Source: MGBC163016 sp964649145 (GTDB lineage: Bacteria; Actinomycetota; Coriobacteriia; Coriobacteriales; Eggerthellaceae). From it: a stretch of DNA of 64,000 nucleotides. The notes beneath the pieces were generated by a model. The model saw only the letters and a list, made by a program, of their open reading frames with translations. It made no database searches and had not been told where the DNA came from. The position numbers were made by a program, and so were the translations under genes. The DNA lies in NCBI GenBank assembly GCA_964649145.1, contig CAZYOQ010000004.1, positions 26,396 to 90,395 of the forward strand, written 5' to 3'. Shown here in pieces: positions 8,521 to 17,536 of the stretch (within the stretch, counting starts at the first letter, position 1; every line of letters begins with the position of its first letter).

Positions 8521-8571
8521 ATCATGCAGCGCTTGAAATCATGCAGCACTCAAAATTATGCAGTACTCAAA
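8521..8571 (+). repeat. Three tandem 17-bp repeats in the gdhA leader
   Basis: Units at 8521-8537, 8538-8554 and 8555-8571, all of the form AT(C/T)ATGCAG(C/T)(G/A)CT(T/C)(G/A)AA, abut with no spacer. Units 2 and 3 differ at two positions. They end 16 bp before the TTG start of gdhA and just before its AGGAGG ribosome site, so they could bind a regulator or act in the mRNA. Confidence 0.75.
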
Positions 8572-8587
8572 CATTTGAGGAGGAAAG

Positions 8588-9919
8588 TTGAAGTACACCG
8601 AGCGAGTTTTGAATGAGGTCAAAGAGAAGAACCCCGAACAGCCGGAGTTCATCCAGGCCGTAACCGAAGTTTTGCAGTCATTGGAGCCAGTCATTGATGC
8701 ACATCCAGAATACGAACAGGCAGCTTTGCTCGAAAGGTTGGTCGAGCCTGAGCGCGTTATCATGTTCAGGGTTCCTTGGGTAGACGACGCGGGCAAGGTT
8801 CACGTGAACCGTGGTTTCCGAGTCCAGTTCAATGGCGCTATTGGTCCTTACAAGGGAGGCCTTCGACTTCACCCATCCGTCAATCTGGGAATCATCAAGT
8901 TTTTGGGCTTCGAGCAGATTTTCAAGAACAGCCTCACCACTCTTCCAATGGGAGGCGGCAAGGGTGGAAGCGATTTCGACCCAAAGGGCAAATCTGATAA
9001 CGAGATTATGCGCTTCTGCCAGTCTTTCATGAGCGAACTCTTCCGCCATATTGGTGCGGATTGCGATGTTCCTGCTGGCGATATCGGAACAGGCGCCCGT
9101 GAGATTGGCTATATGTTTGGCCAATACAAGAAGCTCAAGAACACTTTCGAAGGCGTTCTTACAGGTAAAGGCCTTTCGTTTGGAGGATCCCTTGCCCGCA
9201 CAGAGGCAACGGGATATGGCCTTGTCTACATTACGCAGGAATACCTGAAGTCCAAAGGTGACAGCTTCGAAGGTAAGACAGTTTGCGTTTCTGGTTCTGG
9301 CAATGTAGCAATTTACGCTACCCAGAAGGCACAGCAGCTTGGTGCTAAGGTTGTGACAATGTCTGATTCGACTGGTTGGATTCACGATCCTGAAGGCATT
9401 GATGTTGACCTTATCAAGCAAATCAAAGAGGTCGAGCGCGCACGTATTCGTGAATATGCAAACCGCAAAGATGGGGTTGAATATCACGAGGGTCGCGGCG
9501 TTTGGGTCACTCCATGCGATATCGCTCTTCCATGCGCCACTCAAAACGAGGTCTTTATTGAAGACACCCAGGCGCTTGTGAAAAATGGTTGCAAGGTTTT
9601 GGCCGAGGGCGCAAACATGCCTACCACAATCGAGGCCACCGAATATTTGCAGGAAAACGGTGTCTGCTTTATTCCTGGCAAGGCTGCTAACGCTGGTGGC
9701 GTTGCAACATCAGGCCTTGAGATGTCGCAGAACTCCGAGCGTCTCTCCTGGACATTTGAAGAGGTTGACGAGAGACTTCATGGCATCATGGTTTCTATTT
9801 TCAATGCAATTGATGATGCTGCTCGCCGTTATGGTCATGAGGGCAACTATGTTATGGGTGCAAATATTGCGGGCTTCGAAAAGGTTGCTGACGCAATGAT
9901 GGCTCAGGGCATCGTCTAA
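8588..9919 (+). CDS. gdhA: Glutamate dehydrogenase (NADP-type, hexameric)
   Basis: This enzyme interconverts glutamate with 2-oxoglutarate and ammonia, linking nitrogen and carbon metabolism in the cytoplasm. At 443 residues it fits the ~445-residue hexameric class. Substrate-binding motifs GPYKGGLR and LPMGGGKGGSDFDPKG (catalytic lysine) are present, as are the PAGDIGTGAREIG loop and a nucleotide-binding SGSGNVA. The start is TTG at 8588, chosen because GAGGAGG lies about 8 bp upstream and the N-terminus aligns with the family. It is preceded by a -10 box and three 17-bp tandem repeats and followed by a strong terminator, so it is a single-gene unit with its own control. Confidence 0.95.
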   Translation: MKYTERVLNEVKEKNPEQPEFIQAVTEVLQSLEPVIDAHPEYEQAALLERLVEPERVIMFRVPWVDDAGKVHVNRGFRVQFNGAIGPYKGGLRLHPSVNLGIIKFLGFEQIFKNSLTTLPMGGGKGGSDFDPKGKSDNEIMRFCQSFMSELFRHIGADCDVPAGDIGTGAREIGYMFGQYKKLKNTFEGVLTGKGLSFGGSLARTEATGYGLVYITQEYLKSKGDSFEGKTVCVSGSGNVAIYATQKAQQLGAKVVTMSDSTGWIHDPEGIDVDLIKQIKEVERARIREYANRKDGVEYHEGRGVWVTPCDIALPCATQNEVFIEDTQALVKNGCKVLAEGANMPTTIEATEYLQENGVCFIPGKAANAGGVATSGLEMSQNSERLSWTFEEVDERLHGIMVSIFNAIDDAARRYGHEGNYVMGANIAGFEKVADAMMAQGIV

Positions 9920-9974
9920 ACTACGACGTCCCAAGGCATCGTGTAATATAGCATCACGCCTATCCGCATATTTT

Positions 9975-10006
9975 AGAGCCGGCGCTTGGGGGCGTCGGCT
10001 CTTTTT
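9975..10006 (+). terminator. Rho-independent terminator of gdhA
   Basis: AGAGCCG (9975-9981) pairs with CGGCTCT (9996-10002), the stem extends inward with GC pairs, and a run of T follows. A TTG inside this hairpin gives the rnhA frame a falsely long 5' end. Confidence 0.85.
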
Positions 10007-10027
10007 AATCTTTTCAAGAGAGGAAAG

Positions 10028-10519
10028 ATGCCGCAAGTCGATTTATATTCTGATGGCTCTTCTAGGGGCAACCCAGGCCCTGGCGGCTATGGCTGCATCC
10101 TTGTTTTTGAAACAAGTGATGGCAAACGTCATGAAAAAGAGTTCTCATGCGGGTATGAAAACACCACTAATAACCGTATGGAGCTAATGGGAGTAATTGT
10201 GGGCTTTGAGGCGCTTAAGCGCCTCTGCAAGGTACACGTCGTTACAGATTCCCAATATGTTGTGAACGCTTTCAACAAGAATTGGATAGGGTCGTGGATC
10301 TCAAAAGGCTGGAAGGGAGCCGGAAACAAGCCCGTCAAGAACGTCGACTTGTGGCAAAGGCTCCTAAAAGCCATGGAAGGGCATGAAGCGACGTTCGAGT
10401 GGGTGAAGGGTCACGCTGGGCACCCATACAACGAACGCTGCGATGAACTAGCCACAAAAGCAGCTGATTCAGATAACCTGCAAGTCGATAAAGGGATGGC
10501 TGAAAGCGTACGGGGATGA
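10028..10519 (+). CDS. rnhA: Ribonuclease HI
   Basis: RNase HI cuts the RNA strand of RNA:DNA hybrids, removing R-loops and primer remnants. 163 residues, a standard length. Catalytic acidic residues are seen in YSDGSSRGNPGPGG (first Asp), TNNRMEL (Glu) and VVTDSQYV (Asp), and the C-terminal GHAGHPYNE loop carries the conserved His. I chose ATG 10028 because AGAGGAAAG lies just upstream; a longer frame from TTG 9986 would begin inside the gdhA terminator. The stop codon sits inside the left arm of the large inverted repeat at 10515-10682. Confidence 0.93.
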   Translation: MPQVDLYSDGSSRGNPGPGGYGCILVFETSDGKRHEKEFSCGYENTTNNRMELMGVIVGFEALKRLCKVHVVTDSQYVVNAFNKNWIGSWISKGWKGAGNKPVKNVDLWQRLLKAMEGHEATFEWVKGHAGHPYNERCDELATKAADSDNLQVDKGMAESVRG

Positions 10520-10682
10520 TTATGATGCGATTCTTCGAGCAAGCTTTCGCACCCGATGCGTGATTTTTTCGAAGCCGCTGCGGAACTCGCTCGCTGCGCT
10601 CGCTCAAACAGTCCTCGCAAACCCGCTTCGAAAAAATCACGCATCTGCTCAAGAAAGCTCGAATAATTGCATCATAATCATC
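10515..10682. repeat. Long imperfect inverted repeat between convergent rnhA and dgt
   Basis: Outer arms 10515-10528 and 10669-10682 are perfect 14-bp complements (GATGATTATGATGC). Inner arms 10555-10575 and 10625-10645 are perfect 21-bp complements. Between them, sequences around TTCGAGC also pair with some mismatches. The loop (10576-10624) is GC-rich and has its own CGCTCGCTGCGCTCGC-type self-similarity. As RNA it would fold into one very long hairpin in either direction. It could be a bidirectional terminator or barrier, or a MITE-like insertion; no target duplication is visible. Confidence 0.8.
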
Positions 10683-10721
10683 TAGCTAATTGGATCAAAC
10701 TTAGAAAAGACTTAAAGCAAT

Positions 10722-11948
10722 CTATGAGAAATACCCTCTCATCTTGATATCTTTCAAGCTATCCGGGAAGATGCTCCTATATAGCGCATTGAAGTAGTCA
10801 TCTGTCATCGAAGCCATATAGTCGACAACTATGCGATTAGGTTCCTCGCTTGCATAATCTTGGTTATCGATATCGTGGGAGATTTTTGACAGCTTGTCTA
10901 TATGGTGTCTGAAAATGGGGGAGTTGCGGTTTTGCATTGTGACATCTTCCAGAAGGCGCTCATAAAGGTCTCTAAACATCTCGTTTACATAATTGTGAGT
11001 GCCGTTGATCATTCCCTCTTTGACATAAATTAGCTCGTAGTTTTGTCGTTTTGCGAGCTTAAGGTCACAAAAGACATCGTCGCTCATACATATCCTGTCC
11101 TTGCCGTAGCTGTTGTTGACGATATCAACGGTAAGGTTATTGATGATTCGGGCATTATCTTTTCCGATAACGACGCTGTCGAATTCCTCTAGCGTATCAA
11201 TGACTTCCATGTTTAAAGCATCTGAGCGATCCTTGCCAACGTAGGCAATCATGTCGCTTACGCGTACGACGCATCCTTCCAATGTAGATGGTTTAAGGGT
11301 GCCAATTACGCTTTCATCTTCAATGCAGGCTTTCTCTAGTTCATCTAAATCTTCGAAAGTTCTTACATTTCCCAAGCCCAGCTTTTGTGTAGCAAATTCC
11401 CCGTTATGGCAAAGAACCCCATCAAGTGTTTGCAGCGATATATTGCGTGGGTAGAGCTTGTCAAGAACACGGACGGAATGAACATTGTGGTTGAAGAACT
11501 TGCCAGTATGTTCTTCATAGCATTTCGATAGGAAGCGCTCGCCTGCATGGCCGAAAGGGGTGTGGCCAACATCATGGCCTAGCGCTATTGCCTCGATAAG
11601 ATCGGTGTTCAAGCCTAAGAGGCGCCCTATTCCTCTAGCAACGCGCGCAACAAGTTGAACGTGAAGGCCTCTTCTTGTTATATCGTCATTATTTACGAAA
11701 GAAAATACTTGGGTTTTCCCCGCGTATCGGTTGTAAGCAGGAACGTTTACTATCTTTTCGACATCGCGCATGAACGCGGGACGGGTAAGTGTTGCGATAT
11801 CGTGGGGGTTGTTCTCGCGACGGATGATATCTTCATCACGAAATGCGTAAGGGCTTACGGCTCCTGTTGCCTTGTCGTGTTTGATCTGCTCGGCTATTGT
11901 CGGGTCGAGTTCTAGATATGGAATCTCGTCATTGCTTTTCGACTTCAT
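10722..11948 (-). CDS. dgt: dGTPase-like HD-domain deoxynucleoside triphosphate triphosphohydrolase
   Basis: Family members remove triphosphate from dGTP or other dNTPs and tune dNTP pools. The metal-binding HD signature reads H (in GLHVQLV), HD (in LGHDVGHTPFGHAGE), then D in VSDMIAYVGKD; the RRGLHV and NHNVHS phrases are also typical. I place the start at ATG 11948 (408 residues, MKSKSND), with a GAGG ribosome site 11 nt upstream. The longer frame back to 12038 would run into dnaG. It is divergent from dnaG with a 78-bp spacer, and convergent with rnhA. Confidence 0.88.
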   Translation of the reverse strand: MKSKSNDEIPYLELDPTIAEQIKHDKATGAVSPYAFRDEDIIRRENNPHDIATLTRPAFMRDVEKIVNVPAYNRYAGKTQVFSFVNNDDITRRGLHVQLVARVARGIGRLLGLNTDLIEAIALGHDVGHTPFGHAGERFLSKCYEEHTGKFFNHNVHSVRVLDKLYPRNISLQTLDGVLCHNGEFATQKLGLGNVRTFEDLDELEKACIEDESVIGTLKPSTLEGCVVRVSDMIAYVGKDRSDALNMEVIDTLEEFDSVVIGKDNARIINNLTVDIVNNSYGKDRICMSDDVFCDLKLAKRQNYELIYVKEGMINGTHNYVNEMFRDLYERLLEDVTMQNRNSPIFRHHIDKLSKISHDIDNQDYASEEPNRIVVDYMASMTDDYFNALYRSIFPDSLKDIKMRGYFS

Positions 11949-12026
11949 ATGAATAAACCTCGTATACTTGTGAGCAAGCGATTTTGAAACATCATAGCAA
12001 ACACTATTTGTAAAGGGGCATCGTCT

Positions 12027-13889
12027 CTGATAAGCCAAGAAGACATACAGAAAGTTCGCGAGGCAACAGATATTGTGTCTCTAGTCTCTGAACGTGTCCC
12101 CGTGAAACAAAAAGGTCGCGACTTCTGGGCTTGCTGCCCGCTTCACCACGAGAAGACTCCTTCTTTTAAGATGGATCCTTCAACGCAGCTTTGGCATTGC
12201 TTTGGATGTGGAGAAGGCGGAGGCGTTTTTGATTTGGTCATGAAGCTTGACGAACTGTCTTTTCCCGAGGCTGTAAGAAAGCTTGCGGAACGCGCTCATA
12301 TAGAAATTCAAGAAACAAGAGAAGCCCATAAAGATTCTTCCAACAAGCAGCGTCTTAAAGATGCGTGTGCTGCTGCAGCTGCTTTCTATCACACCCAGCT
12401 CATGCGCATTAAAGGCCAAGGCCAAGATGAAGCTCGGGCATATCTTGGCTCACGTGGTCTTGGGGGCACAATCCCTAAGACGTGGAACTTGGGCTATGCG
12501 CCAGGTGGAAACAGCCTTGTAAGGCACCTAGGCTCAAAGGGCTTCGATTCTAAGGAGATGATTGCGGCCAATTTGGCGATTGTCTCTGATAGTGGAAAGC
12601 TGCGCGATCGCTTCTACAAACGGATTATCTTTCCGATTCGCGATATTGCAGGCGACACAATAGCGTTTGGCGGGCGTACTATTACCGATTCAGGCCCAAA
12701 GTATCTGAACTCGCAGGAGACGCCAATCTTTCATAAGTCGCAGGTTCTTTTTGGACTCGATATGGCGAAAAGCTCAATGGCATCAAGTGGGCGTGCCATT
12801 GTGACAGAAGGCTATACCGATGTGATTGCAATGCATGAGGCAGGGTTGAAAAACACCGTGGCATCACTTGGCACCTCTTTGACAAGTAGCCACGTGCGAA
12901 CACTTTCTCGGCATGCTGGCAAGAGCATCATTTACATTTTCGATGGGGATGAGGCCGGCCAGCGTGCAACCGAGCGTGCGCTCCAGTTTATAGATAAGGC
13001 CATAACGCCTGAATCAGGTTCGCGCATGATTGATCTCAGGGCGCTTTGCTTGCCTGATGGCCTAGATCCTGCAGACTACCTTGCAAAACATAGCGCAGAT
13101 GAACTTTTAGCACTTATTGACGACGCTAAGCCCCTTATTCTTTTCGGAATCGAGAGGCGAATTTCTCGCCATAATGTTTCTACGATTGAGGGAAGGACGA
13201 AGGCCGCTACCGATGCGCTTGATGTGCTTGCCCCTATCAAGGATTCGATCCTTGCTAAGGACTATGCCCGACAGATTGCTTCCATGCTAAACCTTCACGA
13301 GGAAGACCTTGTGAGCGCATTGTCGAAGCTGAAAGTTCCAAGGTCTTATTCCGAGAACAGCCAGCAAACGCAAAATGGCTCCAAGCCTTCTGCAAAGAAG
13401 GAAGATGCTGGTGAAGGTCAAAGAACCAAGCTTACGTCTCAAGAAAAAAGTCGTATCAAGACAGAACGCGAGCTTTTGGGTTTGCTCGCGCAAAATCCTA
13501 CGTGCCTGCTCTCGAATGCGGAAGCCTTGTCGAAGATAGATTGGCACAGCGAGAAAGACAAAGCTATCTCACAGACCATGATGGCCGCCTTGATGGAACA
13601 CCCATCAATTTCAGCCTCAGAGCTAGTTGGCATCGTAGAGCAATCCATTCCAGGTTCTGGTGCGATACTCACCAGTGCCCGAACAGGCCTTAGTGTTGAG
13701 GTCACAGATATGATTGACTATCTTCGCGAGGAGCTTCAAATAGGCGATATGGAACAGCGGCTTGCGATTCTTAGAGGCAAGCTGGGTTTTGGTAGCTCAG
13801 ACACTAAATCAGGCGAAGCGTTTGAAGAGACAGTGAAGCTTCAGGCCGACATCAATGCCATGAAAAATTCACACAAGCTACCTGAATAG
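12027..13889 (+). CDS. dnaG: DNA primase DnaG, probably using a CTG start
   Basis: DnaG makes RNA primers at the replication fork. The zinc ribbon ligands C37, H40, C58 and C61 are in WACCPLHHEKTPSF and WHCFGCGEGG. The TOPRIM core has VTEGYTDVIA (catalytic Glu) and IFDGDEAGQ (DxD). A C-terminal helicase-binding region follows. The first ATG/GTG/TTG in frame is GTG 12075, but the family-typical N-terminal helix (ISQEDIQKVREATDIVSLV) extends upstream of it to a CTG at 12027. AAAGGGG lies 8 nt before that codon. I therefore read CTG (or, less likely, the next codon ATA) as the start, giving 620 residues. Confidence 0.9.
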   Translation: MISQEDIQKVREATDIVSLVSERVPVKQKGRDFWACCPLHHEKTPSFKMDPSTQLWHCFGCGEGGGVFDLVMKLDELSFPEAVRKLAERAHIEIQETREAHKDSSNKQRLKDACAAAAAFYHTQLMRIKGQGQDEARAYLGSRGLGGTIPKTWNLGYAPGGNSLVRHLGSKGFDSKEMIAANLAIVSDSGKLRDRFYKRIIFPIRDIAGDTIAFGGRTITDSGPKYLNSQETPIFHKSQVLFGLDMAKSSMASSGRAIVTEGYTDVIAMHEAGLKNTVASLGTSLTSSHVRTLSRHAGKSIIYIFDGDEAGQRATERALQFIDKAITPESGSRMIDLRALCLPDGLDPADYLAKHSADELLALIDDAKPLILFGIERRISRHNVSTIEGRTKAATDALDVLAPIKDSILAKDYARQIASMLNLHEEDLVSALSKLKVPRSYSENSQQTQNGSKPSAKKEDAGEGQRTKLTSQEKSRIKTERELLGLLAQNPTCLLSNAEALSKIDWHSEKDKAISQTMMAALMEHPSISASELVGIVEQSIPGSGAILTSARTGLSVEVTDMIDYLREELQIGDMEQRLAILRGKLGFGSSDTKSGEAFEETVKLQADINAMKNSHKLPE

Positions 13890-13927
13890 GGCATATAATC
13901 ATTCCACTGATAATTAAGGAGTGGCAC

Positions 13928-14473
13928 ATGCTCAAGATCATCGAGGCTCCAAACCCCTTGTTAAATACAAAGTGTGAAGCGTGCAAGGTGGGGGATAAAA
14001 GTCTTATTCGTATAGCTAAACAGATGGCCAAAGCGATGTATTCCAACAATGGGTGTGGCTTGGCTGCGCCCCAAGTTGGCCTTGACATGCGCTTTGTCGT
14101 TATCGATGTTGACTGGGACGGCGATGACGCATCAACGCGCAACCCAATCTTTCTTGTGAACCCCCAAGTCGTTGAACTTAAAGGCGAAGAGGTTACAGAA
14201 AACGAGGCTTGCCTTTCTTGCCCTGGACTTAGCGTGCCGGTATCAAGAAAGCCTTGGGCGCGCGTCTCTTATTTCGACCTCGATGGCGAGGAATGGGAGA
14301 TTGAAGGCGATGGTCTTCTTGGAAGGTGTCTCCAGCATGAAATAGATCATCTGGATGGCAGAACCTTGTTCGAAAGCTGCGTTCCAGAACTCAAGCTTAG
14401 GGCTCTTCAGGTTTATGACCAGGCGAAGGCCGCAGGTTCCAAACCTGGGGAATCTTCCTTTGAGGTGAAATAG
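13928..14473 (+). CDS. def: Peptide deformylase
   Basis: It removes the formyl group from the initiator methionine of new proteins, using a metal at the active site. All three motifs are present: GCGLAAPQVG (about residues 42-51), EACLSCPG carrying the metal-binding Cys (family form is usually EGCLS, so one Gly-to-Ala change), and QHEIDHLDG with two His ligands and the catalytic Glu. 181 residues is normal. The ATG has AAGGAGTG upstream. fmt starts 3 bp after, pairing removal and addition of the formyl group as in many bacteria. Confidence 0.96.
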   Translation: MLKIIEAPNPLLNTKCEACKVGDKSLIRIAKQMAKAMYSNNGCGLAAPQVGLDMRFVVIDVDWDGDDASTRNPIFLVNPQVVELKGEEVTENEACLSCPGLSVPVSRKPWARVSYFDLDGEEWEIEGDGLLGRCLQHEIDHLDGRTLFESCVPELKLRALQVYDQAKAAGSKPGESSFEVK

Positions 14474-14476
14474 CCT

Positions 14477-15424
14477 ATGCGTCTCGTCTTCATGGGAACG
14501 CCGCAATTTTCAGCCGACATTCTGGGCGAGATAGCACGCCACCATGATGTTTTGCGCGTATATACCCAAGCAGACAAAATAAGGGGCAGGGGAAAGAAGC
14601 TTCTTGCTTCCCCTGTCAAAGCTCTCGCACAAGAGCTTGGCATTGAAGTTAGCTGCCCTTCGACTTTACGAGATGCAAATGAAATCAAAAGCCTTAGTTC
14701 TTTGGCTCCTGATGTCATTTGCGTTGCGGCATATGGGATGATTCTTCCAAAAGATGTGCTAGACATACCGAAGTTTGGCTGCATTAATGTTCATGCTTCC
14801 CTCCTTCCCAAATGGAGGGGGGCTGCCCCTATCGAGCGTGCAATTATGGCAGGTGACGAATACGCCGGCGTTTGCATAATGCGCATGGAAGAAGGGCTAG
14901 ATACAGGCGATTGGTGCATTTGCAGGAAGATTCCCATTTTTGGTATGAGCGCACAAGAACTAACGCTCGAGCTTGCAGAACTGGGCTCTTTGGCCTTGCT
15001 TTCAGCTTTAGAGCAAATCTCTTCTGGAAATGTCAAATGGAATGCCCAAGATCACTCTGAGTCAACTTATGCTCCGAAGCTTGAAAAACGAGAGCTTTGG
15101 CTTGATCCTGCTGGCGAGGCGAAGACCCAATACAGGAAGTTTTTGGCCTCTAGCGAAAACCATCCATCAAAGCTGTCTTTAAATGGCAAGTCGTGTACGC
15201 TTCTTCGAGCCACTTTGTTAGAAAATGCTCAAGAACTTATCCCGGAGTCTGAAATGCGCACGTCTAGCCTTGTGAAAATTGGTAAGCGCCTGTTTTTGTG
15301 CTTTGATGATGGCGCAATAGAGGTGCTCTCGCTTAAACCTGACGGAAAGGCTTCGATGGACGCAGCCTCTTATCTAGCAGGAGCTCATCTTCCAGATCAT
15401 GCAGAGTGGTCAAGAGCGCAGTAG
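14477..15424 (+). CDS. fmt: Methionyl-tRNA formyltransferase
   Basis: Transfers a formyl group from 10-formyltetrahydrofolate to Met-tRNAfMet for translation initiation. The N-terminal Rossmann-type domain opens MRLVFMGTPQFS. The folate and catalytic region carries INVHASLLPKWRGAAPIE and MRMEEGLDTGD. The C-terminal OB-like tRNA-binding domain covers about residues 205-305. 315 residues, the family's normal length. It follows def by 3 bp and precedes rsmB by 6 bp. Confidence 0.96.
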   Translation: MRLVFMGTPQFSADILGEIARHHDVLRVYTQADKIRGRGKKLLASPVKALAQELGIEVSCPSTLRDANEIKSLSSLAPDVICVAAYGMILPKDVLDIPKFGCINVHASLLPKWRGAAPIERAIMAGDEYAGVCIMRMEEGLDTGDWCICRKIPIFGMSAQELTLELAELGSLALLSALEQISSGNVKWNAQDHSESTYAPKLEKRELWLDPAGEAKTQYRKFLASSENHPSKLSLNGKSCTLLRATLLENAQELIPESEMRTSSLVKIGKRLFLCFDDGAIEVLSLKPDGKASMDAASYLAGAHLPDHAEWSRAQ

Positions 15425-15430
15425 ACAACC

Positions 15431-16807
15431 TTGAGATCTAAAGTTTCACAGTCTAGGCGTTTGGCCTACGAGGTTCTAGAACGTGTAAGGCGAGATGGCT
15501 CTTTTGCAAACGATGTCATAGACAAGGTCATTGACAAATCTTGCGCAAGTAAGGAAGACAAGGCTTATTCCACGAGGCTGTCACTTGGGGTAGTTTCAAG
15601 TTCTGGTGCTTTGGACTATGTAATAAATCGTTTTCTTGATAAGGCGAGTTCTATTAAGGGTAAGACTCGAACGGCATTACGCATAGCTACCTACGAGATT
15701 ATCTATCTTGGAAAAGACGCATATGCTGCAGTCGACCAGTGTGTAGAACTTACTAAAGAAATTCAGCCAAGAGCGGTAGGCCTTGCTAACGCTGTAATGC
15801 GGAAGGTGGCTGCATCGTCTTTAGAGTTTCCTTATGGCAACCCCGAAACTGACCTTGATGCGTATGCGCTCCTTCACGCTTTTCCAGAATGGCTTGTTCG
15901 ACTTCTTAGAAGTGAACTTGGCTTAAAGGCTTCAGATGAATTCATCAAGGCTTCTAATATGCCAGCACCTGTATATGTCCATGTAAGCTCGCTTAAAGGT
16001 GGCGACGCACAAAATAATCTTGGCTGTCTAGACCCAAATATCGAAGATGTCTATGTTGAAGGAGAGCGTGTTTCAAGCTGTTTTAAGCTTTCATCGGCAA
16101 AACTAGTTGCATCTAATTCTTTCATGCAGTTCCTTTCATGTGGGAAAGTTTTAATATCGGACGCCTCTGCACAATCAATTTGCGAACATGCCATAAAAGC
16201 TTTGAATGAGACCTGCGCTAAAGATAAGCTATCATGCCTTGAGCTATGCGCTGGAAGAGGTACGAAAACGATTCTTCTCCAAAGCTATATGAAAGCTATT
16301 TCTGGCAGTCAATTTGCTGAATTCATTTCTGTGGACAATGTTAAGTTTAAAGCTGAATTATTGACCGCGCGCGCAAAGGCTTATGCGGCTCATGTTGATA
16401 AATCGCTTTGCCTAGATGCCACTAACTTGCGACAAGAGGCTGTCGAAAAAAGATTTGACTTGGTATTTCTTGACGCACCGTGTTCGGGCCTTGGCACCTT
16501 GCGTCGTCATCCAGAGATCAGGTGGCGCCTCACCCCGGAGCTTATTCAGCGCAATGCAAGCCTTGATCTTGCGCTTCTTTACGAGGCTGCCAGCCTTGTC
16601 GATAGCGGTGGGATTCTTGTTTATTCAACATGCACGATAACAGCTGATGAAAATTGCAAAGTGATTCAAACATTTCTTGAAAGTGATGAAGGAAAACATT
16701 TCTCACCGCTTCTAATAAATGGCTCTCCGTATTTCTCAACGAAGCTGCACGAATACGGATATGATGCTCATTTTTGCTCAATACTTAGGCGCAAAGCGCT
16801 AATATAA
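15431..16807 (+). CDS. rsmB: 16S rRNA m5C967 methyltransferase RsmB/Sun
   Basis: Methylates C967 of 16S rRNA with S-adenosylmethionine. The N-terminal ~140 residues form a NusB-like RNA-binding domain. The methyltransferase domain has the SAM loop LELCAGRGTKT, the DAPCSGLGTLRRHPEIRW motif with one catalytic Cys and the STCTI motif with the second. TTG at 15431 is taken as the start; it follows fmt by 6 bp and gives the expected N-terminus (SQSRRLAYEVLERV). The def-fmt-rsmB order is a common bacterial cluster. The SAM loop has Arg (AGRGTKT) where PGGKTT is usual. Confidence 0.92.
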   Translation: MRSKVSQSRRLAYEVLERVRRDGSFANDVIDKVIDKSCASKEDKAYSTRLSLGVVSSSGALDYVINRFLDKASSIKGKTRTALRIATYEIIYLGKDAYAAVDQCVELTKEIQPRAVGLANAVMRKVAASSLEFPYGNPETDLDAYALLHAFPEWLVRLLRSELGLKASDEFIKASNMPAPVYVHVSSLKGGDAQNNLGCLDPNIEDVYVEGERVSSCFKLSSAKLVASNSFMQFLSCGKVLISDASAQSICEHAIKALNETCAKDKLSCLELCAGRGTKTILLQSYMKAISGSQFAEFISVDNVKFKAELLTARAKAYAAHVDKSLCLDATNLRQEAVEKRFDLVFLDAPCSGLGTLRRHPEIRWRLTPELIQRNASLDLALLYEAASLVDSGGILVYSTCTITADENCKVIQTFLESDEGKHFSPLLINGSPYFSTKLHEYGYDAHFCSILRRKALI

Positions 16808-16840
16808 CAGCTTTAAGAATCGTCTCGAGTTGGAGGGGCA

Positions 16841-17419
16841 ATGGAACCAAACATAGCCGAAGTGGCCTCGCGAATTAAGTTTTTGCGCGAGGATGGCGAT
16901 ATATCGGTCGAAGAAATGGCTGAATATACCGGAAGAAGCGTTGAGGAATACCAGGCACAAGAGTCTGCCGAGCGAGACTTGTCCTTCACTTTCCTGTATA
17001 AATGTGCCGAGAGGCTAGGTGTGGATGTCATTGACCTTTTGACTGGCGAAACCCCGCATCTCACAGGATATTGCACAACCCGCGTAGGCGATGGCTTATC
17101 TATTAAGCGCCGCGCGGGTTTTGAATACCTTCACAAGGCTCCACATTTCAAAAACAAGCTGGCCGAGCCTTTCTTGGTCACTGCTCCTTATATTGAAGAG
17201 GAACAAAATGCTGCGATCCATCTTTCATACCACGAAGGTCAAGAGATCGACTACATCCTTCACGGGCAGCTCAAGTTCGCATTCGAAGACCACGAAGAGC
17301 TATTAGGCCCAGGAGATCTGCTTATGTACGATTCTGGACGCGGGCATGGAATGATCGCTACTGGAGGGCATGACTGCACGTTTTTGGCCATTGTTATTAA
17401 GCCCGATTTGGGCAAGTAG
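16841..17419 (+). CDS. XRE-family regulator with C-terminal cupin domain
   Basis: 192 residues. A helix-turn-helix DNA-binding domain spans about residues 5-70 (SRIKFLREDGDISVEEMAEYTG). A cupin beta-barrel follows at about 110-188 with a YHEGQEIDYILHGQL motif and GPGDLLMYDSGRGHG. Such proteins sense a small ligand in the cupin pocket and control neighbouring genes. It sits directly upstream of, and in the same direction as, the acyl-CoA ligase and 2-oxoacid oxidoreductase genes, so it probably controls them. An RBS-like GGAGGGG precedes the ATG. Confidence 0.85.
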   Translation: MEPNIAEVASRIKFLREDGDISVEEMAEYTGRSVEEYQAQESAERDLSFTFLYKCAERLGVDVIDLLTGETPHLTGYCTTRVGDGLSIKRRAGFEYLHKAPHFKNKLAEPFLVTAPYIEEEQNAAIHLSYHEGQEIDYILHGQLKFAFEDHEELLGPGDLLMYDSGRGHGMIATGGHDCTFLAIVIKPDLGK

Positions 17420-17536
17420 CTTTGAAATTTACCTTCTCTTTTTCATGCGGGTTTTGCTTATAAGACACCGTGCACAGAGAACAAACAGGCAACTTAGATA
17501 AATAATCAGCTTTAAATCAAGTGATGGAGGATCTTG

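Noticed and set aside
8521..8571. CRISPR array at the gdhA leader repeats
   Set aside because: The 17-bp units abut without spacers and no cas genes are present anywhere in the window.
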